Of a DNA stretch of 8,860 bases, positions 1 through 6,525 are shown in pieces (positions within the stretch are counted from its first letter, which is position 1; each line of letters begins with the position of its first letter). A program made the translations under genes and the position numbers. The notes beneath the pieces were generated by a model. It ran no database searches and had not been told where the DNA came from. It saw only the letters and a program-made list of their open reading frames with translations. This stretch comes from Chloroflexia bacterium (lineage in GTDB: Bacteria > Chloroflexota > Chloroflexia > QHBQ01 > JADMIH01), in the NCBI GenBank assembly GCA_025927935.1, contig JAICKM010000255.1, forward strand, positions 1 to 8,860. Direction: 5' to 3'.

Positions 1-589
1 GCAGCATCTCCAGGGCGAGATAGTCGTAGAGCGCCGTGAGGTCGGCGGGCTCCGGGACGGCGAGGCGGGTGAGCACCCAGTTTTCCTCGGCATCGAGCCA
101 GAGCAGGTCGGCCATTTGCTCCGGGTCGAGGCCCAGGTCGGCGCCGAAGGCGGCCAGCAGGTCGGCGCGGTCGGCTTCGGCGGCAAAGCCGGGGCGGGGC
201 GCGGTGTTCAGGAAGCGGAAGAGATTGGCGCGCAGGGCCGGCGCCGTGCCGAGCCGCTTTTCGTGCAGGCCCTCGGCGAGCACGGCCGGCACCACATCGG
301 CGAACTCGAGGCGGCGATAGCGGTAATAGCGAGCGAAGGCGGCGACGAGGCCGCGGGCCAGTTTCGGGTCGCCGAACAGCGCGATCAGGGCCTCGGTGTC
401 GAAGGCGAGGCGGCGCTGGCCGACCATCGTCTCAAAGTAGCGAATGGCGATGGCGAGCTGTGCGCGCACCTCGCGCCCCCGCGCCGCCGGCCCGCCGCCC
501 AACTGGTGCGGGTAGATGTAGGTGCGCCCGTCGCCCGCCGAGCGGCGGACTGTCTTCTTCAGATTCTGGCGGTTAAAGCTCGCGGTCAT
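1..589 (-). CDS. Bax1-like (DUF790) XPB-partner protein, partial (N-terminal 196 aa)
   Basis: The frame is open from an ATG at 589 down to the window edge, so the C-terminus is missing. A strong SD (GAGGAGG, a few bases before the ATG) fixes the start. The protein begins MTASFNRQNLKKTVRR and later reads LTALYDYLALEML (residues 184-196), which resembles the N-terminal part of DUF790/Bax1 proteins. In archaea Bax1 binds XPB helicase and is a structure-specific nuclease that cuts near DNA bubbles or forks. The catalytic nuclease domain of that family lies towards the C-terminus and is outside the window, so activity cannot be judged. The gene follows an XPB-like helicase on the same strand, the arrangement known from archaea, and this supports the call. 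The 144-bp gap to the helicase carries a palindromic repeat. The family assignment rests on recalled sequence pattern plus context; no search was run. Confidence 0.72.
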   Translation of the reverse strand, partial: MTASFNRQNLKKTVRRSAGDGRTYIYPHQLGGGPAARGREVRAQLAIAIRYFETMVGQRRLAFDTEALIALFGDPKLARGLVAAFARYYRYRRLEFADVVPAVLAEGLHEKRLGTAPALRANLFRFLNTAPRPGFAAEADRADLLAAFGADLGLDPEQMADLLWLDAEENWVLTRLAVPEPADLTALYDYLALEML

Positions 590-620
590 CGCGCTCCTCC
601 TCTATGCCACTTCCAGGTAT

Positions 621-704
621 ATTTATATCACTCTGAGCGCAGCGAAGAGTCTCGTCTTGTGGACAATAAGACGGAGATTCTTCGCTCCGCTCAGAATGAC
701 AAAT
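621..704. repeat. Palindromic intergenic repeat (REP/MITE-like)
   Basis: This is a long imperfect inverted repeat. The left arm (621-658) and right arm (668-704) pair almost throughout around a 9-nt loop (659-667), with a core TCTGAGCGCAGCGAAGA matched by TCTTCGCTCCGCTCAGA. A few mismatches and a small bulge look like independent drift of the arms. I recognise the core as a motif dispersed in many bacterial genomes, where it yields spurious peptides such as SERSEES and RSAQND. It lies between the helicase stop and the SD of the Bax1-like gene. In RNA it would form a strong hairpin able to pause transcription, protect upstream mRNA or lower downstream expression. No transposase or clear target duplication is visible beside it. 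Confidence 0.85.
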
Positions 705-733
705 CCGGTGTGACGGATTACTTTGCCGGGGGT

Positions 734-2185
734 TCAGGCGGCGGGGGCCACGGCTGCCGGAGTCTCCGGCGTTTCCGCCGGCGCGGCGGGCGCCGGGTCC
801 AGGTCTTCCTTGGGCCGGCGGCGGCGCGACGACCGTTCTTCTGAGGTCCCGCGCGTGATGATCTCGTAGAGCACGGCCTCGCCCGGCTTGGGGCGCAACA
901 CGCGGCCCAGGCGCTGAATATATTCGCGCGGCGTGCTGCTGCCGCTGACGACAATCGCCACATTGGCATCGGGCACGTCCACGCCCTCGTTGAGCACGCG
1001 CCCCGTCACCAGCTTGGTGTAGGCGCCACTGCGGAAGGCGGCCAGGGTGGCCTTGCGCTCCTCGGCGGCGGTGCGATAGGTGATCGACGGCAGCAACAGG
1101 CGCTTGCTGATCGAGTCGACCAGCACATTGAACTCGGAGAAGATAATGACCTTATCGCCCGCGTGTTTGCGCAGCAGTTCTTCCACCGCCTGGATCTTGG
1201 ACTCGGCGTTCAGGGCCAGCATGCGCGCCTTGCGCTGCGCGGCGAGCGCCTGCCGGGCGGCGGGGTCGAACCCGCTGCGCCGGATCAGCGCCTCGAACAT
1301 GCCCGCGCCATAGGCCGCGCCCAGGTCGGCGCGGTGCGTCGCAAGGTACCAGCGGTACTCGGCCGTAAGGGCGTCGTAGCGTGCCTGCTCCTCGCCGGTC
1401 AGGTTGACGAAGATGCGGCGCTCGCGGTAAGCCGCGATGTGCTTGTCGCGCGACAGCGCCTTCGGCCCCTGGCGATAGACTTCCTGGCCAATCAGGGTGA
1501 ACAGGTCTTCGTGCAGACCATCCGAGCGCTCCGGAGTGGCGCTCAAGCCCAGGCGCAACGGCGCGGGCGAGCGCTCGGCGATGCGCCGGTAGGCGTTGGC
1601 CGGGAGGTGGTGGGCCTCGTCGAAGATGAGCAAACCCCAGGTGTCGAGTTTGCGGCGAGGCATCGAGGCCGAGTCGTACGTGATGACGGTGATCGGGCGG
1701 GACTGGCGCACCCCGCCGCCGATCATGCCGACCATCTCCTCCGGCAAGCCGAGTTTATGGACCAGCGAGTCGCGCCATTGCTGCAACAGTTCGATGGTCG
1801 GCACCACGACCAGGGTGCGCAGGCCGGCGTGGGCCACGGCCATGAGCGCGAGCACCGTCTTGCCGGCGCCCGTGGGCAGGACGACCATGCCGCGCCCGTC
1901 GTTGGCAATCCAGGCTTGCAAAGCGGCGCGCTGGTAGGCGCGCGGCTCCAGACTCAGCGCCGGAGCCGCGGCCAAGGCAAAGCGCTCCCGCGCCATCTCG
2001 AAGGGATCGGGCGGCGGCGGGAGCGGCTCCGGCTCGGCGCCTTCGGGCACTTCGCCCTCGTCCGGCGCATCCAGGTCGGTGAACGCGGCCAGGATGTCGT
2101 CGTCGCCCAGATCCAGGTCGAAGCCGGGCAGCGGAACGAGCCAGGCTTCCGCCGACGAGGTGGCTTTACGGGCGCGGCGCGCCAT
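734..2185 (-). CDS. xpb: XPB-like superfamily-2 DNA helicase
   Basis: Predicted ATP-dependent 3'-5' DNA translocase/helicase of 483 aa acting in DNA repair. Visible motifs: Walker A PTGAGKT (104-110), DEAH box (189-192), SAT (215-217), and motif VI QRLGRVLR (424-431) after NEGVDVPDA (399-407). The segment from about 255 to 335 matches, from memory, the thumb-like insertion of archaeal XPB (RRIFVNLTGEEQARY, then a helical stretch ending NAESKIQAV). Where archaeal XPB has the RED motif in EREDGRHE, this protein reads ERSDGLHE (219-226). No clear N-terminal damage-recognition domain is seen; residues 20-62 are acidic and proline-rich, and the tail (451-483) is basic, then Ala/Pro-rich. An in-frame ATG at 2281 exists but would overlap the upstream gene by 95 bases. 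The ATG at 2185, one base after that gene's TGA, fits translational coupling. A Bax1-like gene follows, as in archaea. Confidence 0.9.
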   Translation of the reverse strand: MARRARKATSSAEAWLVPLPGFDLDLGDDDILAAFTDLDAPDEGEVPEGAEPEPLPPPPDPFEMARERFALAAAPALSLEPRAYQRAALQAWIANDGRGMVVLPTGAGKTVLALMAVAHAGLRTLVVVPTIELLQQWRDSLVHKLGLPEEMVGMIGGGVRQSRPITVITYDSASMPRRKLDTWGLLIFDEAHHLPANAYRRIAERSPAPLRLGLSATPERSDGLHEDLFTLIGQEVYRQGPKALSRDKHIAAYRERRIFVNLTGEEQARYDALTAEYRWYLATHRADLGAAYGAGMFEALIRRSGFDPAARQALAAQRKARMLALNAESKIQAVEELLRKHAGDKVIIFSEFNVLVDSISKRLLLPSITYRTAAEERKATLAAFRSGAYTKLVTGRVLNEGVDVPDANVAIVVSGSSTPREYIQRLGRVLRPKPGEAVLYEIITRGTSEERSSRRRRPKEDLDPAPAAPAETPETPAAVAPAA

Positions 2186-2186
2186 A

Positions 2187-2681
2187 TCAGGCCGCCTTCG
2201 GCAGATCGGCCGCGGGCATCTCGACCACCGCGGGGCGATCGGCGGCTGCCCAGCGCGCTTCGCGCCGGGGTCCAAAGCCATGCACCTTGCGGATCTCCCC
2301 CGCGCCGGCGGCGGCGGCCAGCGCCTTGGGCGAGTTGATGCCCAACTCGTTATAGAGCCGCAGCGCCGTCTTGGGGCCTATGCCGGGCACGGTCATGAGC
2401 CGCACGACGGGCAGCGGCAACTCGGCCAGCAACTCGTCGTAGAAGTTCATGTGGTTCTCGCCGAATAGTTCGCGCAGCTTGCGCGTCAGGCGCGTGCCGA
2501 AGTGCAGCCCGCGCATCGCCTCGTCGTTGGCGACCACGCGCGGCGCCAAGTCGCCCAACTGGAGCATGACCCGTGCGGCGTTGCGGTAGGCCGCCACCCG
2601 GTACTGGTTGGCCCCGGCCATCTCCAGCATGGTGGCGCAATTGAACAGGATCTCGGCCGCTTCCTGGGAAGTCATTGCCAT
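2187..2681 (-). CDS. Helix-hairpin-helix protein, DNA polymerase X N-terminal-like
   Basis: Small predicted DNA-binding protein of 164 aa. Residues 5-60 (AAEILFNCATMLEMAG followed by YRVAAYRNAARVM) resemble the 8-kDa helix-hairpin-helix domain of family-X polymerases, in which this domain grips gapped or nicked DNA. A second, clear helix-hairpin-helix is at 96-115 (MTVPGIGPKTALRLYNELGI), and GEIRKVHGFG (128-137) matches the segment that follows it in PolX. The polymerase palm and PHP domains are absent, so no catalytic function is expected. The start at 2681 is chosen because AGAGG lies 7 nt upstream; in-frame GTG/ATG codons at 2705 and 2702 lack an SD. This is the first gene of the operon, and its stop is one base from the helicase ATG. 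Its function is inferred: possibly a DNA-structure recognition subunit for the helicase. Confidence 0.82.
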   Translation of the reverse strand: MAMTSQEAAEILFNCATMLEMAGANQYRVAAYRNAARVMLQLGDLAPRVVANDEAMRGLHFGTRLTRKLRELFGENHMNFYDELLAELPLPVVRLMTVPGIGPKTALRLYNELGINSPKALAAAAGAGEIRKVHGFGPRREARWAAADRPAVVEMPAADLPKAA

Positions 2682-2750
2682 CGGTGTGCCTCTTTCTCTC
2701 ATCACAGACTGATATACATCTCTACAGGGACTTTGCTACGTGCTCCAAAC

Positions 2751-2779
2751 AAGACCGCGCAGGCAGCGAACCCGGTCTT
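2751..2779 (-). other. Leader hairpin in the 5' UTR of the repair operon
   Basis: AAGACCG (2751-2757) and CGGTCTT (2773-2779) form a 7-bp perfect stem with a 15-nt loop. It lies just downstream of the predicted transcription start of the minus-strand operon. After the stem the minus strand reads GTTTGG, which is too short a T run for a convincing terminator. It may stabilise the mRNA or be fortuitous. Confidence 0.4.
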
Positions 2780-2799
2780 TTTAGAACTTCCGTTCTAAA
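2780..2799. promoter_or_regulatory. SOS box (predicted LexA operator, GAAC-N4-GTTC)
   Basis: This is a perfect palindrome with 8-bp arms, TTTAGAAC and GTTCTAAA, around TTCC. The core GAAC-N4-GTTC is the LexA/DinR (Cheo box) operator known from Gram-positive bacteria and reported for Dehalococcoides in the Chloroflexota. It begins 2 bp after the -10 element of the minus-strand promoter and covers the expected transcription start near 2795, a position where bound repressor would block RNA polymerase. The regulated genes encode DNA-repair-type proteins, which fits SOS control. LexA itself is not in the window, so the regulator is inferred. Confidence 0.78.
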
Positions 2800-2801
2800 T
2801 A

Positions 2802-2830
2802 ATTATACCATCCTTATAGGGATTTGTCCA
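2802..2830 (-). promoter_or_regulatory. Sigma70-type promoter of the HhH-XPB-Bax1 operon
   Basis: On the minus strand the -35 element is TGGACA (2825-2830), the spacer is exactly 17 bp, and the -10 element is a perfect TATAAT (2802-2807). The predicted transcription start near 2795 gives a leader of about 115 nt before the ATG at 2681. The surrounding 2780-2850 segment is AT-rich in an otherwise GC-rich window, as expected for a promoter. Confidence 0.85.
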
Positions 2831-2882
2831 GTAAAACGGAAATATGTAGCCCTAGTCGGGCCGGGCGAGGAGTGAATCACGA

Positions 2883-3059
2883 ATGAGCCAGGCAACCACC
2901 AACCGCGTGATCTGGGGGCTTGTGGGAGTGTTATTCGCGCTGGCGCTGGCCGCCTTCGTGCTGGATTGGGGCAGCGCGGTGGTGCGCATCCTCGGCGTGC
3001 TGGTGGTGATGCTGGTGTTGTACCAGGTCTTGAAGCGGCGGGGCAACACGGCGAGGTAA
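2883..3059 (+). CDS. Small two-helix membrane protein (58 aa)
   Basis: A 59-codon frame begins MSQATTNRVIWG and ends QVLKRRGNTAR. An SD-like GAGGAG at 2867-2872 lies 10 nt before the ATG. Two hydrophobic segments are visible, about residues 9-27 and 32-49, separated by a short polar turn (LDWGS) and followed by a basic tail (KRRGNTAR), so a membrane hairpin is likely. I do not recognise a family. The gene is divergent from the repair operon and shares its 201-bp control region, and a terminator palindrome follows it. Codon use is GC-rich at third positions like its neighbours, which supports a real gene. Its function is unknown. Confidence 0.68.
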   Translation: MSQATTNRVIWGLVGVLFALALAAFVLDWGSAVVRILGVLVVMLVLYQVLKRRGNTAR

Positions 3060-3077
3060 GGACGCGCCGCAGTGTGG

Positions 3078-3093
3078 TCCCGCCAACGCGGGA
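3078..3093. other. Short hairpin downstream of the 58-aa gene
   Basis: TCCCGC and GCGGGA pair around CAAC, giving a 6-bp stem with a 4-nt loop. No T tract follows. It may help end or protect the small-gene transcript, but it could be chance in GC-rich DNA. Confidence 0.3.
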
Positions 3094-3122
3094 GACACCC
3101 GGCACCCACCCGGCGCCGGCAC

Positions 3123-3158
3123 AAAAAGAGACCCGGCCTCCGCGGAGGCCGGGTCTTT
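3123..3158. terminator. Bidirectional intrinsic terminator
   Basis: Two perfectly complementary 14-bp arms (3129-3142 and 3143-3156) form a GC-rich palindrome. It is flanked by AAAAAG on the left (3123-3128) and TT on the right. Read on the minus strand, the stem is followed by a CTTTTT run, the better terminator signal, serving the Yip1-family gene whose stop lies just upstream at 3172. On the plus strand the T run is only three long, so termination of the 58-aa gene would be weaker. The position between convergent genes fits this role. Confidence 0.9.
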
Positions 3159-3171
3159 GCCGTTGGCGTGA

Positions 3172-3786
3172 TTAGCGATTGCCCGCGGCGGCGAGGCCCA
3201 GGAAGGCCAGCCCCACGGTGAAGAACGCGCACAGCGCCAGCACCACGAAGATGGCGAACAAGATGCCCACCACGGTCAGAGCTTTCGTGCTGTCCATGCG
3301 ATGGGTCGGCTGGAGCGCGAGGTATGTCAGATACAGCGAGTACAGCCACGCGAAGATACCGATAAACCCACCGATGATCGGGATGTTGGTCAGGACCAGG
3401 ATCGGCGCCCAGAAGGTCGACATGACCCAGGACTGCTCCATGTAGCTGCCATTCCCGCCGAGCATCTTCGCGATCAGGTAGATCACGCCCTGGCCCACGA
3501 AGAAGCCGATAGGCGTCCCGATCAGGGAGCCGATAAAGCCGGTTCCGTTGCCGGAGATAAACCCACCGATCAGCCCCAGCACCGCCGCAATGACCGTCGC
3601 CAAGCCGACGCTCATGATCAAGCGGTTTTGCGAAGTACGCGGCACTTCGGCAGCGAAAGTCTGGACACTCGGCTTGGTGATGGCCGCAATCCACGAATTC
3701 ACTACGTCCTGGAGACCGGCTTGTGAGAACGCGGGTTCGGCCGGCCCGCCCGATGCAACACCCGGTCCACCCGGAGAATACGACAT
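3172..3786 (-). CDS. Yip1-family integral membrane protein
   Basis: Predicted polytopic inner-membrane protein of 204 aa. The first ~50 residues are soluble, with a Gly/Pro-rich start (MSYSPGGPG) and an amphipathic stretch (VVNSWIAAITKPS, 28-40). About five hydrophobic segments follow: 56-79, 84-109, 122-145, 146-160 and 169-199. The order (N-terminal soluble part, GG-NGSYMEQ loop at 110-117, then IPIIGGFIGIFAWLYSLYL) resembles the Yip1 domain of bacterial proteins of unknown role; eukaryotic Yip1 proteins act in vesicle traffic. The start is supported by AAAGGAG 9 nt upstream of the ATG at 3786. It is monocistronic, with its own promoter and terminator. No substrate or partner can be proposed. 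Confidence 0.78.
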   Translation of the reverse strand: MSYSPGGPGVASGGPAEPAFSQAGLQDVVNSWIAAITKPSVQTFAAEVPRTSQNRLIMSVGLATVIAAVLGLIGGFISGNGTGFIGSLIGTPIGFFVGQGVIYLIAKMLGGNGSYMEQSWVMSTFWAPILVLTNIPIIGGFIGIFAWLYSLYLTYLALQPTHRMDSTKALTVVGILFAIFVVLALCAFFTVGLAFLGLAAAGNR

Positions 3787-3843
3787 GTGCCTAAGCTCCT
3801 TTCAGAATGCAAACAATATCAGCCGCCACCTGGCAGCGCGAGT

Positions 3844-3872
3844 ATCCTACCATAAGCTCCCCGCGCTGTCAA
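3844..3872 (-). promoter_or_regulatory. Sigma70-type promoter of the Yip1-family gene
   Basis: On the minus strand a perfect TTGACA (-35, at 3867-3872) is separated by 17 bp from TAGGAT (-10, at 3844-3849). Transcription would start near 3837, about 50 nt before the ATG. The 178-bp divergent gap (3787-3963) must also hold the start signals of the plus-strand phosphatase gene, but I see only weak matches for it (TTGCTA at 3891 with TATCTG at 3913). Confidence 0.8.
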
Positions 3873-3963
3873 CACCATTAGGTACGGAAATTGCTATTGC
3901 AACGTTACAAAATATCTGGCGCTGCGGCCGGCGCCCCTGGAGGAACGAGGAACAAGGATCGTC

Positions 3964-4743
3964 ATGGATTCCAATACGCCCAATCCGCTCAAGCCGGCCA
4001 CACCCCAGGAAGCCCGCCAGGATATCCGCACGCACCAGCGCGGGCTGTTCCGGGGGCAATTCGTCATCGGCCTGGGGCTGATTCTCCTTGTGCTCTTCGG
4101 CGCCGTCACCGCGGCGGTGCTCTTTTTGGACCCCCTCTCCCTCGATGTGCCCATTACTCGCGAAGTCCAGGAGTTGCAATTCGGGCCGGCCGATGCGCTG
4201 CTGGTGGCCGTGAGTGCGCCCGGCTTCGCGCCCTGGAACTTCATATTCCCCGCCGTCCTGGCGCTCGGCATCGCCCTAACCAAGCGGATCGCCGAAGCCG
4301 GCTTCCTGCTGCTGGCCTCCCTTGCTACAATGCTCGAAGAGGTCGTGAAGTTTCTCGTTCATCGCGCCCGCCCCAGCGCCGATCTGGTGCAGGTATTCCA
4401 GCACCTCAGTAGCTACAGCTTTCCCAGCGGCCATGTGACGCAATACACGCTGGTGTTCGGCTTCTGCTTCTATCTGGCCTTCACGTTGATGAAAAAGGGA
4501 CCGCTACGCACGCTATGCCTGGTGCTGACCGGGGCGATGGTGGTGCTGGTCGGGCCATCGCGGATCTGGATGGGCCAGCACTGGGCCAGCGATGTGCTGG
4601 GCGGTTATACGCTGGGCTTCGGTCTGCTGCTGCTGGTCATCTGGGCCTATCGCACCTGGGAGGCGCGCCAGGTCCAACACCAGGCGGAAAACTTGCCCTC
4701 TGCGGATCAACCTGCTATAATGAGGCCGACCACGCAGAAGTGA
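3964..4743 (+). CDS. PAP2-superfamily membrane phosphatase
   Basis: Predicted lipid-phosphate phosphatase of 259 aa, with the active site expected on the outer face of the membrane. The three-part PAP2 signature is complete: K-x6-RP (K129, R136-P137), PSGH (154-157), and SR-x3-G-x-H-x3-D (S199, R200, G204, H206, D210). The histidines at 157 and 206 are the expected acid/base and nucleophile. Hydrophobic segments are at about 33-55, 92-106, 112-128, 158-176, 182-197 and 211-229. The start has AAGGA five bases before the ATG. Likely substrates are undecaprenyl pyrophosphate (carrier recycling for peptidoglycan) or phosphatidic acid; sequence alone does not decide. The next gene is a peptidoglycan carboxypeptidase, which favours a cell-wall role. 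Its 3' end contains the promoter of that gene. Confidence 0.92.
   Translation: MDSNTPNPLKPATPQEARQDIRTHQRGLFRGQFVIGLGLILLVLFGAVTAAVLFLDPLSLDVPITREVQELQFGPADALLVAVSAPGFAPWNFIFPAVLALGIALTKRIAEAGFLLLASLATMLEEVVKFLVHRARPSADLVQVFQHLSSYSFPSGHVTQYTLVFGFCFYLAFTLMKKGPLRTLCLVLTGAMVVLVGPSRIWMGQHWASDVLGGYTLGFGLLLLVIWAYRTWEARQVQHQAENLPSADQPAIMRPTTQK
4693..4721 (+). promoter_or_regulatory. Promoter of the carboxypeptidase gene inside the PAP2 3' end
   Basis: TTGCCC (-35, 4693-4698), a 17-bp spacer, and a perfect TATAAT (-10, 4716-4721) preceded by TG at 4713-4714 (extended -10). Transcription would start near 4728, within the last codons of the PAP2 gene, leaving a leader of about 55 nt before the GTG at 4784. 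Confidence 0.75.
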
Positions 4744-4783
4744 CGTCTGCGCTTGTCCAGCCATCTATCGCCAGGAGACCTCG

Positions 4784-6475
4784 GTGTTCCCGCCCCAGGC
4801 GCTTCGACCACCTTACCCGCCTATGCTCATCATCCGTCGCGCGCTCTATCTTGTACTGGCACTGACCGTTCTGGCTCTTTCGGGGCCGGTCGCGCTGGCC
4901 GCCCCACCCGCGCAAACCGCGCCGCCTACGCCCGCGCAGACCGACCTGCCCAAGGTCACGGCCCGCGCCGCCATCGTCGTCGAATATCCGTCCGGGCGCA
5001 TCTTATACGCCAAGAACCCCCATCAACGCCTGCCCATGGCGAGCACCACCAAGACCATGACCGCCTTGCTGGCGCTGCAACGGGTCTCGCTCACCGATGT
5101 GGTCACGGCCACGGCCGGCGACCTGGTCGGCGAGTCGAGCATGGGCCTGGTGGAAGGCGAAGAGCGCACGGTGGGCGACCTGATGTATGGTCTGCTGCTG
5201 CCGTCGGGCAACGACGCCGCCGAAGCGCTGGCCCGCCATGTCGGCGAGGGCTTGAAGGAGCCGGCGGACGCGGGGCCGGTCGGGCGCTTCGTGGCGCTGA
5301 TGAACCAGCAGGCGCAGCAAATGGGCTTGGCCGATACGCACTTCATGAACCCGCACGGCCTGGACGCGGCGAACCACTACAGCAGTGTCTACGATCTGGC
5401 AAGCATCGCCTGGTACGATCTGCATAATCCCACGTTCAACGACATCGTTCACCAGGTGTATCATACGGTGCCGGGCCACCCGCTGAAGAACACCAACGAA
5501 CTGCTGAGCAGCTACGACGGCGCCGATGGGGTCAAGACCGGCCTGACCGACAACGCAGGCAACTGCCTGGTGGCCTCGGCCACGCGCGACGGCCGCCGGC
5601 TGATTTCCGTGGTGCTGCACTCGTCGCCGTTTGCCGTGCCGGATACGACGGCGCTGCTCGACTACGGCTTCGCCCAGCCGCCCGCGCCCGACACCGCGGA
5701 TACGCTCACGGTGGCCCGGCGCGCGCAACTCCTGTGGTACCTGGCCGATGCGGTGCCGACAGCCTTGCCCACGCCGCGGCCCACCGCGACCCCGGCGCCG
5801 GCAATCGACGGGCTGCTGTCGGGCTTGCTGGGCGCTGCCGCGGCGCCCAAGCCGTCCGGCGCCACCGGGGCTGTGTCCGCGGCGAGCCGATCCGGGACAC
5901 CCGCGCCCGATCCCACGCCCTGGATTGTGTCGCTTGTGGCGCTGGCTCTGGGCGCGCTCCTGCTGGTCGGTTTCACCCGGCGCCGTGGGCGTCCCGCGGT
6001 GGTGGCCTTACCGGCCACCGGCCCGGCAGTCGCCAACCCCACCGTGGCCCAGGCAGCCACTACAGCCGGCCCCGCGGTCGCGAAGGCGGCCAATCCCGGT
6101 AAAACCTCGCCCAAGCCGCCACCCGCGCCGCCGCGCCGGGTGAATCTGCTGGACCCGGATAACCCCACCGCCCGCGCTCAACGCGCCATCGCCCTGGCCT
6201 ATCGCGGGCAGGAAGGCTCCAGCCTGGCCGAGTTCCTGATGGTCGTCAAACAGAACCCCGAATTCGAGTTCGGCACCCTGGACGGCTTTTATGATATGCC
6301 GGCGGCCGGGTATCTTGCCCTGGCGCGGGCGTATGTCGAGAACGACCGCCGCCGCTATGCCGACGCCTTGCTGAAAATGGCGCGGGAGACCTATCCCGAC
6401 GACAAAGCTCTGGAGCGGCTGGCCGCGGAACTCGACGAAACCGCACCCGAAGCGCCATCCGCCGATCCCGTCTGA
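4784..6475 (+). CDS. D-alanyl-D-alanine carboxypeptidase (family S11) with C-terminal TPR-like tail
   Basis: Predicted serine carboxypeptidase of 563 aa that removes the terminal D-alanine from peptidoglycan stem peptides outside the membrane. The active-site motifs are all present: S-T-T-K (87-90, nucleophile S87), S-G-N (141-143) and K-T-G (251-253). A signal sequence covers about 14-40 (MLIIRRALYLVLALTVLALS, then ALAA). The GTG at 4784 is chosen because AGGAG lies 6 nt upstream; an in-frame ATG at 4823 would give a more typical signal peptide but has no SD. After the catalytic domain come a Pro/Ala-rich linker (about 323-379), a transmembrane helix (380-397) with a basic stop-transfer TRRRGR, a second Pro/Ala linker, and a helical TPR-like region (460-552) predicted inside the cell. 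Usual family members are about 380-440 aa and end in an amphipathic anchor, so this tail is unusual. Confidence 0.93.
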   Translation: MFPPQALRPPYPPMLIIRRALYLVLALTVLALSGPVALAAPPAQTAPPTPAQTDLPKVTARAAIVVEYPSGRILYAKNPHQRLPMASTTKTMTALLALQRVSLTDVVTATAGDLVGESSMGLVEGEERTVGDLMYGLLLPSGNDAAEALARHVGEGLKEPADAGPVGRFVALMNQQAQQMGLADTHFMNPHGLDAANHYSSVYDLASIAWYDLHNPTFNDIVHQVYHTVPGHPLKNTNELLSSYDGADGVKTGLTDNAGNCLVASATRDGRRLISVVLHSSPFAVPDTTALLDYGFAQPPAPDTADTLTVARRAQLLWYLADAVPTALPTPRPTATPAPAIDGLLSGLLGAAAAPKPSGATGAVSAASRSGTPAPDPTPWIVSLVALALGALLLVGFTRRRGRPAVVALPATGPAVANPTVAQAATTAGPAVAKAANPGKTSPKPPPAPPRRVNLLDPDNPTARAQRAIALAYRGQEGSSLAEFLMVVKQNPEFEFGTLDGFYDMPAAGYLALARAYVENDRRRYADALLKMARETYPDDKALERLAAELDETAPEAPSADPV

Positions 6476-6525
6476 CCTCCGCGTACTCCTGATCGGTGCG
6501 CCGTCTCGTGCTGTGAGGATCTGCC

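Noticed and set aside
621..704. CRISPR-like or tRNA-like structure
   Set aside because: There is only one inverted repeat, with no spacer array and no cloverleaf arms.
116..844. Plus-strand frame of 242 codons spanning the Bax1-like gene, repeat and helicase end
   Set aside because: It crosses the palindromic repeat, giving the well-known spurious SERSEES-type peptide, and runs antisense to two supported genes.
2186..2281. Upstream ATG (2281) for the helicase
   Set aside because: The extra 32 residues come from an alternate frame of the HhH gene and look non-native. The ATG at 2185 directly after the HhH stop is a better start.
1163..2338. Long plus-strand frame of 391 codons opposite the helicase and HhH genes
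   Set aside because: It is the antisense of two clearly recognised genes. Its product is Arg/Gly/Ala/Gln-rich with no motif, as expected from GC-rich codon bias.
2852..3694. Minus-strand frame of 280 codons across the terminator and Yip1-family gene
   Set aside because: It runs through the terminator palindrome and is out of frame with the Yip1-family protein, which has its own promoter, SD and membrane pattern.
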